64,000 bases of DNA from Streptomyces sp. A2-16 (GCF_018128905.1 NZ_CP063808.1:3038001-3102000), one strand, 5' to 3'. Positions 42,942 through 55,227 are shown, counted from the first letter of the stretch. Notes: a model not told the origin generated them from the letters alone. A program made the numbers and translations.

Positions 42942-44783
42942 TCAGTGGGTCATGAAGGACGAGACGGGCAGTGCCCGCGAGACGATCCGCACGTCACCGA
43001 GGCGGCCGTGGAAGATCTGGTCGATCTTGTCGGCGTAGGTGTAGCCGCCCACCAGCCACGGCAGTCCGACCGAGGTGATCCCGACGGCCGACGCCTTCGG
43101 GTTGCGGACCACCGGGCAGCCCTGCACGTACAGCGTGGTGTGCCTGCCGTCGTTGACGACGGCGAGGTGCCACCAGGTCTCCAGCGGTGTCTCCTGGCCC
43201 CAGTTGGTGGCGATGCCCTGCTGGTTGAGCGGGCGCATGGCCCACTGCGGCTCGCGGTCGTTGGAGAGCGACAGCGTGGCGAGCGGTTCGTCGGGGTCGT
43301 CGCCGGTCTTGCCCGCGGCCCCGCCGGTCCCCCTCCGGCTGACCAGTCCCGCCCAGGCGTTGTGGTCCGGGTCCCAGTCGGCGGGCATGCGGTAGAACAC
43401 CTCGATGGTGTAACCGTCCTTGAAGACAGCCGAGTTGAGCGGCGCCTTGTCGACCGTCTGCAGATAGGCGCCCTTCAGGGGCGACTTGTATCCCTGGAAC
43501 TCCAGGCTGCCGTGACCGGGCTGGTCGGGGTGGTGGTCGGCGGACCAGCCCAGCGAGCCGCCGCCGACCGACACGACGGTGAGGTCGTTGCCCTTGCCGG
43601 ACTGGTCGCGGACCGTGCCGGTGACGGCGGAGTCGAAGCGCCAGTACGCGGCCGTGCCCGGGATCAGCAGCTTCGACGCCGGACGCGCCGCCCGCGCGGG
43701 CACCGGGTCGAAGCCGGCGAACCGCGAGGCGAAGTCGATGTCCACCGAGAACCGGTCGGCGTCGCCGCTGAGTTCGATCTCCTGGCGCTCCAGCTCGTTG
43801 AGGCCCTTCCCGGCCCGGCCGAGGATCCACGGGGAGACCGTCTCCACGTCGATCACCCCGCGGTCGAGGTCGAAGCGGTACAGGCGGATCATGGCCGCGC
43901 CGCCGAAGTACCGGTTCTGGTAGTTCGTCAGGTGCAGATGGACGTCGTTGCCCGCCGTGTTGGTGCGGGTCGCCCGCCCGGCGGGCCAGTAGTGGCCGTT
44001 GAGGGTGAGGAAGATCTGGTCGTGGTCCTTGACCAGCCGGTCCCACAGCTGCTGACCGTAGTCCGAGAGGGTGTCGTCCTCGACGACCAGCTCGTGCGTG
44101 GTCAGGACGACCGGGGTCCTCGGACGGGCGGCCAGGACGCTCTTCGCCCAGGCGTACCCCTGGTCCGACAGCCGCCAGTCCAGCGCGAGGACCATCCACT
44201 CGCGGCCCGCGGCCCTGAAGAGGTGGTACGTGTTGTAGCCGTCGGGGGAGGCGCCGCCGAAGGTCCTGCGGCCCTTGAACCGGCCGGGGCCGAACACGTC
44301 CAGGTACGGCGTCGCACCGCGCTGGTCGGTGGTGGACGACTTCACGTCGTGGTTGCCCGCGAGGACGCTGTAGCCGACGCCCCGGCGGTCGAGGAGCTCG
44401 AACGCGTCGCCGATCGCGGCGAACTCGGCCGCCGCGCCGTTCTGGGTGAGGTCGCCGAGGTGGGACAGGAAGACGATGTTCTCGTCCTTCCCGTGCTCCA
44501 GCAGATAGCGCAGCGAGGCCTCGACGGGAGCCTTGTCGATGCTCGGCCCGTCGAAGAGGTACTGCGTGTCGGGCATGACGGCGAGCGTGAACCGCCGGCT
44601 GTCGGTGTCGGGGCGCCAACCGGACACGGCGGCGGGAGCGGCCTCGGCCGTGCCGGCGGGCAGGGCGACGCCCGCCGTGGCCGCGGCGCCCAGCAGGGCC
44701 GTGGCCCGCAGGAAACTGCGCCGGCCGGCACCGGCCTGCGCGGCCTCCGCCGCGCCCTGATTCTGGTCATGCGAAGTACACAC
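42942..44783 (-). CDS. Exported metallophosphoesterase with LamG-type lectin domain
   Basis: Predicted protein of 613 residues from a GTG. A Tat-like signal (GRRSFLRATALLGAAATAG) leads to a calcineurin-like phosphoesterase at about 60-330 with MPDTQYL, LSHLGDLTQNG, LAGNHDVK and LNGHYWPAG. A connector is followed by a concanavalin/LamG-like domain at about 375-600 (AYWRFDSAVTG, GYTIEVFYRMPADW, WWHLAVVNDGRHTTLYV, GRLGDVRIVSRAL). The lectin domain suggests that the phosphoesterase acts on a glycan-bound phosphate or diester. It is 36 bases after lacZ. Confidence 0.88.
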   Translation of the reverse strand: MCTSHDQNQGAAEAAQAGAGRRSFLRATALLGAAATAGVALPAGTAEAAPAAVSGWRPDTDSRRFTLAVMPDTQYLFDGPSIDKAPVEASLRYLLEHGKDENIVFLSHLGDLTQNGAAAEFAAIGDAFELLDRRGVGYSVLAGNHDVKSSTTDQRGATPYLDVFGPGRFKGRRTFGGASPDGYNTYHLFRAAGREWMVLALDWRLSDQGYAWAKSVLAARPRTPVVLTTHELVVEDDTLSDYGQQLWDRLVKDHDQIFLTLNGHYWPAGRATRTNTAGNDVHLHLTNYQNRYFGGAAMIRLYRFDLDRGVIDVETVSPWILGRAGKGLNELERQEIELSGDADRFSVDIDFASRFAGFDPVPARAARPASKLLIPGTAAYWRFDSAVTGTVRDQSGKGNDLTVVSVGGGSLGWSADHHPDQPGHGSLEFQGYKSPLKGAYLQTVDKAPLNSAVFKDGYTIEVFYRMPADWDPDHNAWAGLVSRRGTGGAAGKTGDDPDEPLATLSLSNDREPQWAMRPLNQQGIATNWGQETPLETWWHLAVVNDGRHTTLYVQGCPVVRNPKASAVGITSVGLPWLVGGYTYADKIDQIFHGRLGDVRIVSRALPVSSFMTH

Positions 44784-44819
44784 GTGTGCTCCAAGACGGA
44801 CGTGGGAGTCAGCGAGGGT

Positions 44820-47764
<2,945 letters not shown>

Positions 47765-47768
<4 letters not shown>

Positions 47769-48724
47769 GACCGTTCCGGAGTCGGTGGCGAGATGGGTGG
47801 TGCCGGGGCGTGGCAGGACCGTCCGTGGCCGTGCAGGACCCGGCCCTGCAGGCCCCAGGCCGGGTCGACGGGGACGCCGAGCCGGTCCAGGACGGTGGGG
47901 GCGATGTCGATGAGACGGGGTGTGTCGAGCCGGGTGCCGCCGGGCATGCCGGGCTCGGCCAGGACGACGAACACCTCGCGTTCGGCGCGGGTGTCGCCGC
48001 CGTGGCCGCCGGTGTCGAGGTGCCCGTGGTCCGTGGTGACCAGCACGGTCCAGCGCTCCCGCGCGCGGGCGGGGTCCGAGCGCCGGGATTCGATGGCCGC
48101 CAGCAGCCAGCCGAGGTGGGTGTCCTGGGTGAGCAGGGCCCGGTCGTAGGCGAGGCTGTGCGGGCCCTCGGCGTGGGCGGCCTCGTCGGTGGCGCCGAAG
48201 TACACGAACACGGCGTCGGGATCGTCCTGGCTGATCCAGCGCTCGGCGGTGCGGGCGACGAGGCGGTCCGCGGTGCCGTAGCCGTCCGTCTCGCCGTCGT
48301 AGCGCACCCGGCGGCCGATGGCGGGGCCGAGCGTGCCGCGCCGGATCAGCTCGGGCCAGGACACCACGGCCGCGGTGCGCAGCCGGCGCCGGGCGGTGAC
48401 GGCCCGGCTCAGGAAGTCGGGGTAGCGGGCGTAGTCGGCACCGGCGAAGTCGTTGCCGCGCACTCCGTGCCGGTCGGGCCACACCCCGGTGAGCACGCTG
48501 GACCAGCCGGGCCCGGAGTCGGTGTAGGCCATGCTGGTGGACGGCCCGTCCGGGGCCTGGCCGTCCACCTCGCCGTAGGGCAGCAGGCTGGTGCCGTGGG
48601 CGCCCGCGGCCATCAGGCCGTGCAGGACGGGTGCCGTGGCCGGCGAGCGGGTCAGCCGGTCGTGACGCAGCCCGTCCATGCCCACGACGAGCACCCTGCC
48701 GCGCCCGCCGAAGTCGTACGTCAC
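47765..48724 (-). CDS. Alkaline-phosphatase-superfamily phosphodiesterase (nucleotide pyrophosphatase-like)
   Basis: Predicted protein of 319 residues without a signal peptide. Metal-binding VVGMDGLRHDRL; nucleophile region TDSGPGWSSVLTGVWPDRHGV; YFGATDEAAHA; TTDHGHLDTGGHGG. This is the NPP / type I phosphodiesterase pattern. A cytoplasmic phosphohydrolase between an importer and a beta-galactosidase suggests it removes a phospho-substituent from the imported glycan, or acts on a nucleotide sugar. Coupled to lacZ by ATGA. Confidence 0.82.
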
Positions 48725-48751
48725 CGCCCACCCCTTTCTCCCGGCACCGGG

Positions 48752-49621
48752 TCAGGTGCCCTGGACCGCTCCCTCGGTGGCACCCGCGATGAACCCGCGG
48801 GCGAAGATGCTGAACACGATGACCAGCGGGAGCGCCGCCATCAGCACACCGGCCATGACCATGCTGTAGTCGGTGGTGTGGCCGACATTGAGCTGGGCGA
48901 GCTCCACCTGGAGGGTCACGTGGGCCGGGTCGGTGAGCACGACGAGCGGCCAGATGTAGTCGTTCCAGCAGTTGACGAAGACGTAGATGGCGAGGAACGA
49001 CAGCGCGGGCCTGATCATCGGCAGCGCGATGTTCCAGTACTGCCGGAAGAACCCGGCGCCGTCGATGCGCGCGGCGTCGAGGAGTTCGTCGGGCACGCCG
49101 TTCTGGATGTACTGGTGCAGCCAGAAGATGCCGAAGGCGTTGGCCAGGGAGGGCAGGGCCAGCGCCTTGAGCATCCCCACCCAGCCGATCTTCGACATCA
49201 GGATGAACTGCGGCAGGATCGCCAGCTGCAGCGGCAGCATCATGAACAGCAGCAGCGTGCCGAAGAGCAGCTTGCGGCCGGGGAAGTCGAACTTGGCGAA
49301 GGTGAAGGCCGCCAGGGAGTCGATGAACAGCACCAGGACGGTGGTGACGGTCGCGACCATCACCGTGTTGAGCATCGACCCGAAGAAGTCGATCGTGTTC
49401 AGCACGTGCCGGATGTTCTCCAGCAGGTGGGAGCCGAAGGAGAACTTCGGCGGGCTCTTGTAGATGTCCTGCGTGGTGTTGGTCGCCATGATGATCGTCC
49501 ACGCGAAGGGGAAGACCGAGACCAGGACGGCCACGATGAGGATGATGTGCGCCGTGAGGCCCTTGGGGCGGCGCAGTCGCCTGCCGCCTGTGGCCGGCCG
49601 TGCGGTGTCGACCGCGGTCAT
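48752..49621 (-). CDS. Sugar ABC transporter permease (MalG/CUT1 type)
   Basis: Predicted protein of 289 residues with six hydrophobic helices. The EAA loop is ELLDAARIDGAGFFRQYWNIALP. It begins at the ATG at 49621, overlapping the stop of the other permease gene (ATGA). Together with that permease and the binding lipoprotein it imports an oligosaccharide. No ATPase gene is present; Streptomyces usually energise such importers with the shared ATPase MsiK. Confidence 0.92.
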   Translation of the reverse strand: MTAVDTARPATGGRRLRRPKGLTAHIILIVAVLVSVFPFAWTIIMATNTTQDIYKSPPKFSFGSHLLENIRHVLNTIDFFGSMLNTVMVATVTTVLVLFIDSLAAFTFAKFDFPGRKLLFGTLLLFMMLPLQLAILPQFILMSKIGWVGMLKALALPSLANAFGIFWLHQYIQNGVPDELLDAARIDGAGFFRQYWNIALPMIRPALSFLAIYVFVNCWNDYIWPLVVLTDPAHVTLQVELAQLNVGHTTDYSMVMAGVLMAALPLVIVFSIFARGFIAGATEGAVQGT

Positions 49622-50625
49622 GCCTTCCTCCCTCGTGTGGTGATGCGCCAGTTGACGGCGACGAGGATGATGATCAGTACGAAGAAGGCCCACACGATGG
49701 CCGCGCCGTAGCCGTAGTCGTTGTTGAGGAAGGCCGACTGGTAGAAGTACAGCAAGGTCGTCAGGCCCGCCTGGCCCGGGCCGCCGAGGTTGGCGTTGGC
49801 GGCGTTGCTGGCGAACAGGACCTGGGGCTCGCTGAAGCTCTGCAGGCCGTTGATGGTCGAGATGATGACCGTGAACAGGATGATCGGCCGCATGATCGGG
49901 ATGGTGATCTGGAAGAACGTGCGGACGGGGCCCGCGCCGTCCATCTTCGCCGCCTCGTAGATCGAGCCCGGGATCGCCTGCAGGCCGGCCAGATAGATGA
50001 TCATGTTGTAGCCGGTCCACTGCCAGGTCATCAGCAGCGAGATGACCACCTTGATCAGCCACGGGTTGCTCAGCCACGGAACGGGCGAGATGCCGACCAC
50101 GCCCAGGATCGCGTTGACCAGACCGAAGTTGTTGCTGAACACCGCGCCGAAGAAGATCGCCACGGCGACGATCGACGTCACGTTCGGCACGTACAGCGCG
50201 ATGCGGTAGAAGCCCTTGAAGCGGCGCACCGAGTGCAGCAGCGTCGCCAGCATCAGGGCGCCGAACAGCGTCGGCACGGTGGACAGCACCCAGATCACCA
50301 GGGTGTTGCGGATCGACAGCCAGAAGACCGGGTCGTCCCACAGGAACCGGAACTGCTGCAGGCCCACGAACTGCATGGAGCCCAAGCCGTCCCAGCGCTG
50401 GAAGGCCAGGTACAGCGAGTAGAAGACCGGGAAGAAGGAGAACGCGACGAAGATCAGGTAGAACGGCGAGATCGCCAGGTACTGCCGCCAGTACGCGAGC
50501 GGCCCGCGCCGCTTGGGCCGAGCCGCACCCGCGGGCGTGGCGCGCCGCGGGCGGAACCGGGCCGGGCCCGGCCCGCCGCGGTGCGCGGGCACCGCGGCGG
50601 GGCCGGTGACCGGAGGTGACGTCAC
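49618..50625 (-). CDS. Sugar ABC transporter permease (MalF/CUT1 type)
   Basis: Predicted protein of 335 residues. A Pro/Arg-rich cytoplasmic N-terminus of about 45 residues precedes six helices (FYLIFVAFSFFPVFYSLYLA and others). The EAA loop is SIYEAAKMDGAGPVRTFFQITIP. It starts one base after the binding-protein stop and ends overlapping the second permease. It forms the membrane channel with that second permease. Confidence 0.92.
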   Translation of the reverse strand: MTSPPVTGPAAVPAHRGGPGPARFRPRRATPAGAARPKRRGPLAYWRQYLAISPFYLIFVAFSFFPVFYSLYLAFQRWDGLGSMQFVGLQQFRFLWDDPVFWLSIRNTLVIWVLSTVPTLFGALMLATLLHSVRRFKGFYRIALYVPNVTSIVAVAIFFGAVFSNNFGLVNAILGVVGISPVPWLSNPWLIKVVISLLMTWQWTGYNMIIYLAGLQAIPGSIYEAAKMDGAGPVRTFFQITIPIMRPIILFTVIISTINGLQSFSEPQVLFASNAANANLGGPGQAGLTTLLYFYQSAFLNNDYGYGAAIVWAFFVLIIILVAVNWRITTRGRKA

Positions 50626-50626
50626 C

Positions 50627-51907
50627 TCAGCTCACCCCCTGCCGCCGGGCGATCTGCTTGGCCTGGCTGACCGCGTCCTTCCAGGCGTCGTCGGGCTTCT
50701 TGCCCTTGGCCTCGATGTTGGTCAGTTCCGTCATGAAGGGGGCCATGACGGCCGCGTCGGCGGGCGCCTCGTAGGCCACCTTGATGTCCTTGGCGGCCGG
50801 GCCGAAGACCTCGATGACCTTCTGTCCGCCGAAGAAGGCGTCCGGACCGGTCATGGCCGGCATCGCGTACGCGGCCGGCGCGGCCGGGAAGATGGCGGCG
50901 TCCGTGAATCCGCGGGCGTCGTTGGCGGGGCTGAGGATCCAGCTGATGATCTTGAACGCCTCTTCGGGGTTGCGGCACTGCTTGGGCAGCGCCAGGTAGG
51001 AGCCGCCCTGGTTGGCCGGTCCGACCGGGTTGGCGCAGACCCGCCACTTGCCCTTGGTCTGCGGCGCCGCCTGCTCGATGTCCAGCGCGTGCCAGGCCGC
51101 GCCGAGCTCGGTGAGGAGGTTCTTGCCGACGGCGGCGTTCCAGGTGTTGTCGTTGATCTTGGCGTCGATGCCCAGGGTGTACGGCCGCACCGCCGTGGTC
51201 CACGCGGCGCGGATGTGGTCCCCGTCGCCGATGAAGTGGTTGTCCTTGTCGATGAACCGCTGGGTGCCCTGGCCGACCGCGATGTTGAAGACGGAGCCGA
51301 TGTTGTTGACCAGGTAGGTGCCGGGGTTCTTCTTCTGCAGCTCGGTGCCGAGCTGGAAGTAGTCCTCCCAGGTGCTGACCAGCGCGGCGACCTTGGCGGG
51401 GTCGGTGTCCACCCCGGCCTTGGCGAACAGGTCCTCGCGGTAGAAGAGCGCGGTGGGGCCGATGTCGATCGGGAAGCCGATCTGCTTGCCGTCCTCGGTC
51501 TGGGCGAGCTTGGTCTTCCAGTCCAGGTACTGCGAGGAGATCTTCTTGAAGCCGAGGTCGTTCAGATCGAGGAAGCGGTTGGCGTTGGGCAGGAAGGACG
51601 CGATGTCCTCACCCTTGATGCCCGTGATGTCCGGCACGGACGTGCCCGCCGCGAGGGTGGTGGTGAGCTTCTGCTTGAAGTCGCCGCCGATGGAGGCGGA
51701 CGTGAGCTTGACCTGGCCGGCGAAGTGCGTCTTGGCCTCCGCGACCACCTTGTCGCTGAGCGCGCCGCCCCAGTACCACAAGGTGAGGTCCTTGCCGTTC
51801 TTGGTGCCGCCCGAGCCCGAGCCCGAGCCGCCGCAGGCGACGGTCAGTCCGGACGCGGCTGCGGTGAGCGCTGCGGCCTGGAGGAAGCCTCTACGTGAAA
51901 GGTCCAC
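50627..51907 (-). CDS. Sugar ABC transporter substrate-binding lipoprotein
   Basis: Predicted protein of 426 residues. Tat-type lipoprotein signal: SRRGFLQAAALTAAASGLTVACGG, lipid Cys in VACGG. The extracellular-solute-binding family 1 fold follows (LTLWYWGGALSDKV, VPDITGIKGEDIASFLPN, IGFPIDIGPTALFYREDLF, GGSYLALPKQCRNPEEAFK). It captures the locus substrate outside the cell for the two permeases. The family covers many oligosaccharides, so identity must come from the enzymes around it. Confidence 0.92.
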   Translation of the reverse strand: MDLSRRGFLQAAALTAAASGLTVACGGSGSGSGGTKNGKDLTLWYWGGALSDKVVAEAKTHFAGQVKLTSASIGGDFKQKLTTTLAAGTSVPDITGIKGEDIASFLPNANRFLDLNDLGFKKISSQYLDWKTKLAQTEDGKQIGFPIDIGPTALFYREDLFAKAGVDTDPAKVAALVSTWEDYFQLGTELQKKNPGTYLVNNIGSVFNIAVGQGTQRFIDKDNHFIGDGDHIRAAWTTAVRPYTLGIDAKINDNTWNAAVGKNLLTELGAAWHALDIEQAAPQTKGKWRVCANPVGPANQGGSYLALPKQCRNPEEAFKIISWILSPANDARGFTDAAIFPAAPAAYAMPAMTGPDAFFGGQKVIEVFGPAAKDIKVAYEAPADAAVMAPFMTELTNIEAKGKKPDDAWKDAVSQAKQIARRQGVS

Positions 51908-51972
51908 GGGTCACTCCTGTTGTTCCTGTTCGTGGTGCTGAGGGGTGTCGGACTGTGGGGGCGTTGTGAGGG

Positions 51973-52989
51973 TCAGGGCTGCCGGGGCGGGGTGACCGGG
52001 GCGTGGTGCACCGGCGGGCCGATGTCGGCCGGCAGGCGGTCGGCGAGGAAGCCGTACGCCGTGCGCAGGTCGGGGTCGGTCAGGGAGCGCCACCAGAGGT
52101 CGATGCCGTACCAGCCGGGGGCCGCGAGGGCGCCGCCGTGGTGCCGGACGGACAGTCCGGCCGCGAGGACGGCGAACCGGAGTCGTTCCTCCAGGGGCCA
52201 GCCGCCGAGCGAGGCCGTGACGAAGCTCGCGCCGAAGACGTCTCCGGCGCCGGTGGCGTCGAGCACGTCCACGGCGAGGGCCGGGACGTCGGCGTACTCA
52301 CCGGTGATCTGGTCGACGGCGACCGCGCCGTCCCCGCCCCGGGTGACCACGGCCACCGGGACCAGCTCGGAGAGCGTGCCGAGGGCCGCGACCGCGCTGT
52401 CGGTGCGGGTGTAGGCCATCGCCTCGCCCTCGTTGGGGAGGAAGGCGTGGCACAGGGCCAGCTGGTCGAGGAGGTCGGTGGACCACTGCTGTGTGGGGTC
52501 CCAGCCGACGTCCGCGTAGATGTGCGTGCCGTTCGCGGCGGCCTTGGAGAGCCAGGCGCGCGGCTCGGCCTCCAGGTGGACGAGGGCGGTGCGTGCGTCG
52601 GGCGGGTCGCCCATCAGCACGTCCTGGGAGTACGGCGGTTCCTGCCCGTGGGTGACCAGGGCCCGGTCGTGACCGTGGGCGAGCGCGACGGTGACGGGGG
52701 TGTGCCAGCCGTTCGCGATCCGGGAGAGCGAGAGGTCGACACCTTCCTGAGCTGCGAGGACCTCCTGGCAGTAGGCGCCGTAGAAGTCGTCGCCGAAGAC
52801 CGTGGCCAGGGAGGTCCGAAGGCCGAAGCGGGACGCGGCGACCGCCAGGTTGGCGATGCCGCCGGGGCCGCAGCCCATGCCGGCCGTCCAGATCTCCTCG
52901 CCGGGCGTCGGCGGCTTCCCGAGCCCGGTGAGGACGAGGTCGTAGAAGAGCAGCCCGGTCAGGAGCACGTCGGGCCTGTCGTCGTCCAC
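51973..52989 (-). CDS. PfkB-family carbohydrate kinase
   Basis: Predicted protein of 338 residues from a GTG at 52989. The first signature GMGCGPGGIANLAVAASRFG lies near residue 35. The second, with the anion hole and catalytic Asp, is DVLDATGAGDVFGASFVTA. It phosphorylates a sugar or sugar-like substrate with ATP. It heads the minus-strand glycan operon and diverges from the DeoR regulator. It may phosphorylate a released monosaccharide, or prepare the substrate for the GH4 enzyme encoded across the spacer (inference). Confidence 0.9.
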   Translation of the reverse strand: MDDDRPDVLLTGLLFYDLVLTGLGKPPTPGEEIWTAGMGCGPGGIANLAVAASRFGLRTSLATVFGDDFYGAYCQEVLAAQEGVDLSLSRIANGWHTPVTVALAHGHDRALVTHGQEPPYSQDVLMGDPPDARTALVHLEAEPRAWLSKAAANGTHIYADVGWDPTQQWSTDLLDQLALCHAFLPNEGEAMAYTRTDSAVAALGTLSELVPVAVVTRGGDGAVAVDQITGEYADVPALAVDVLDATGAGDVFGASFVTASLGGWPLEERLRFAVLAAGLSVRHHGGALAAPGWYGIDLWWRSLTDPDLRTAYGFLADRLPADIGPPVHHAPVTPPRQP

Positions 52990-53000
52990 GCGAAGAGCCT

Positions 53001-53104
53001 CTCGTCAAAACTCGTCAATTTCGATGACGGGAATCGTGCGCTGCTCCGCGAGATTGGTCAATACCCGAGCAGAACTGAGCATGGATTTGATTGAAGATGA
53101 CGAG
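53001..53104. promoter_or_regulatory. Candidate DeoR operator repeats between divergent glycan operons
   Basis: CTCGTCAA occurs at 53001-53008 and 53011-53018 as a 10-base-spaced direct repeat, and its core appears inverted as TGACGAG at 53098-53104, over the DeoR start. Repeats of this kind beside a DeoR gene usually bind that protein. The region also holds the promoters of both operons. Confidence 0.45.
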
Positions 53105-53882
53105 TAGTGTGCACGCCGTGCTGGCAGAACGACGACACCAACTCATCCTGCGGGCCCTGCGCTCCGGTGGCCCCGCATCCGTGACCGATCTCTCCGAGCA
53201 GCTGGCTGTGAGCCCTGCCACGATCAGGCGCGACCTGGTCAAACTGGAGGAGGACGGGCTGCTCACGCGCGTGCACGGCGGCGCCGTCGTGGAGGAGGGC
53301 GACCAGCCCTTCGCCGAGGTCGCAGAGGTGCGCGTGTCCGAGAAGGACGCCATAGCCGAGCGGGCCGCCGCCATGGTCGCCGACGGCCAGTCGGTGCTGC
53401 TGGACATCGGCACCACCGCCTTCCGGCTCGCCCGCCAGCTGCACGGCCGCCGTCTCACGGTGATCACCAGCAACCTCGTGGTCTACGAGGAGCTCGCCGA
53501 CGACGAGGGCATCGAGCTGGTGCTCCTCGGCGGCATGCTCCGCCGCGAGTACCGCAGCCTGGTCGGCTTCCTCACCGAGGACAACCTGCGCCAGCTCCAC
53601 GCCGACTGGCTCTTCCTCGGCACCAGTGGAGTGCGTCCGGGTGGGCAGGTGATGGACACGACGGTCGTCGAGGTGCCGGTGAAGCGAGCCATGATCAAGG
53701 CCAGCGACAAGGTCGTCCTGCTCGCCGACGCCGCCAAGTTCCCGGGTACGGGCATGGCGAAGGTCTGTGGTCCCGAGGACCTGGACATGGTGGTCACGAA
53801 CGCCCCGGCCGACCCGGCGACCCGCTCCTCCCTGGAGGAGGCGGGCGTCGAGGTGGTCGAGGCAGGAAAGGTGCAAGAGTGA
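53097..53882 (+). CDS. DeoR-family transcriptional regulator
   Basis: Predicted protein of 261 residues; ATG at 53097 chosen over a TTG two codons earlier. DeoR winged helix at residues 5-60 (RRHQLILRALRSGG, VSPATIRRDLVKLEEDGLLTRVHGGAVV). The sugar-phosphate-binding domain follows (LLDIGTTAFRLARQL, LLGGMLRREYRSLVG, FLGTSGVRP, ADAAKFPG). These proteins usually sense phosphosugars, which fits the PfkB kinase and GH4 genes on either side. Its stop overlaps the GH4 start (GTGA). Confidence 0.9.
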   Translation: MTSSVHAVLAERRHQLILRALRSGGPASVTDLSEQLAVSPATIRRDLVKLEEDGLLTRVHGGAVVEEGDQPFAEVAEVRVSEKDAIAERAAAMVADGQSVLLDIGTTAFRLARQLHGRRLTVITSNLVVYEELADDEGIELVLLGGMLRREYRSLVGFLTEDNLRQLHADWLFLGTSGVRPGGQVMDTTVVEVPVKRAMIKASDKVVLLADAAKFPGTGMAKVCGPEDLDMVVTNAPADPATRSSLEEAGVEVVEAGKVQE

Positions 53883-55216
53883 AGCTGACGATTCTGGGCG
53901 GCGGCGGGTTCCGCGTGCCGCTCGTGTACGGCGCCCTCCTGGGCGACCGCGGCGAGGGCAGGGTCACCGAGGTCGTGCTGCACGACCTGGACGCCGGCCG
54001 GCTGTCCGCGGTGACCCGGGTCCTCGCCGAGCAGGCGGCCCGGGTCGAGGACGCCCCGCGGGTGAGCGCCACGACCGACCTCGACGAAGCCCTGCGCGGC
54101 GCCGACTTCGTGTTCTCGGCGATCCGGGTCGGCGGCCTGGAGGGGCGGGCGAACGACGAGCGGGTGGCCCTCGCCGAAGGCGTCCTCGGCCAGGAGACGG
54201 TCGGCGCGGGCGGCATCGCCTACGGCCTGCGCACGGTCCCCGTGGCCGTCGACATCGCCCGACGGGTGGCCCGGCTCGCCCCCGACGCCTGGGTCATCAA
54301 CTTCACCAACCCGGCAGGACTGGTCACCGAGGCCATGTCCCGCCACCTCGGCGACCGTGTCATCGGCATCTGCGACTCCCCGGTCGGCCTCGGCCGCCGT
54401 ATCGCCCGCGTGCTCGGCGCCGACCCGAAGGAGGCCTGGATCGACTACGTCGGCCTCAACCACCTCGGCTGGGTCCGCGGCCTGCACATCGCAGGGCGTG
54501 ACGAGCTGCCGCGGCTGCTCGCCGACCCCGACCTGCTCGGCTCCTTCGAGGAGGGCAAGCTCTTCGGCACCGACTGGCTCCAGTCCCTCGGCGCGATCCC
54601 GAACGAGTACCTGCACTACTACTACTTCAACCGTGAGGCCGTCCGCGCCTACCAGCAGGCCGAGAAGACCCGCGGCGCCTTCCTGCGCGACCAGCAGGCC
54701 CACTTCTACGAGGAGATGCGCGACCCCGGCGCCCAGGCCCTCACCGCCTGGGACCGCACCCGGGCCGAGCGCGAGGCGACGTACATGGCCGAGAACCGGG
54801 AGACCGCCGGCGCCGGCGAGCGCGAGCCCGACGACCTCTCCGGCGGCTACGAGAAGGTCGCGCTCGCCCTGATGCGGGCCATCGCCCGCGACGAACGCAC
54901 GACCCTGATCCTCAACGTCCGCAACCGCACCACGCTCTCGGTCCTCGACACCGACGCCGTCATCGAGGTGCCCTGCCTGGTCGACGCCAACGGCGCCCAC
55001 CCGGTCGCCGTCGCCCCGCTGCCCGACCACGCCACCGGCCTGGTCTGCTCGGTCAAGGCGGTCGAGCGCGAGGTGCTCGCCGCCGCCGAGTCCGGCGCCC
55101 GCACGGCCGCGGTGAAGGCCTTCGCCCTGCACCCGCTCGTCGACTCCGTGAACGTCGCCCGCAGGCTGGTCGAGGGGTACACCTCGGTGCATCCGGGGCT
55201 CGCGTACCTTAAGTAG
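53879..55216 (+). CDS. GH4 family glycosidase (6-phospho-beta-glucosidase-like)
   Basis: Predicted protein of 445 residues from a GTG. The NAD loop is LTILGGGGFRVPLVYGAL; GH4 blocks are INFTNPAGLVTEAM, GICDSPVGLGRRIA (metal Cys) and YVGLNHLGWVRGL. GH4 enzymes use NAD+ and Mn2+ and cleave through a 3-keto intermediate. The sequence is of the 6-phospho-beta-glucosidase branch, yet the locus has an ABC importer and no PTS, so phosphate may come from the PfkB kinase, or the true substrate is unphosphorylated. Confidence 0.88.
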   Translation: MKLTILGGGGFRVPLVYGALLGDRGEGRVTEVVLHDLDAGRLSAVTRVLAEQAARVEDAPRVSATTDLDEALRGADFVFSAIRVGGLEGRANDERVALAEGVLGQETVGAGGIAYGLRTVPVAVDIARRVARLAPDAWVINFTNPAGLVTEAMSRHLGDRVIGICDSPVGLGRRIARVLGADPKEAWIDYVGLNHLGWVRGLHIAGRDELPRLLADPDLLGSFEEGKLFGTDWLQSLGAIPNEYLHYYYFNREAVRAYQQAEKTRGAFLRDQQAHFYEEMRDPGAQALTAWDRTRAEREATYMAENRETAGAGEREPDDLSGGYEKVALALMRAIARDERTTLILNVRNRTTLSVLDTDAVIEVPCLVDANGAHPVAVAPLPDHATGLVCSVKAVEREVLAAAESGARTAAVKAFALHPLVDSVNVARRLVEGYTSVHPGLAYLK

Positions 55217-55227
55217 CGGCTTTCTTC

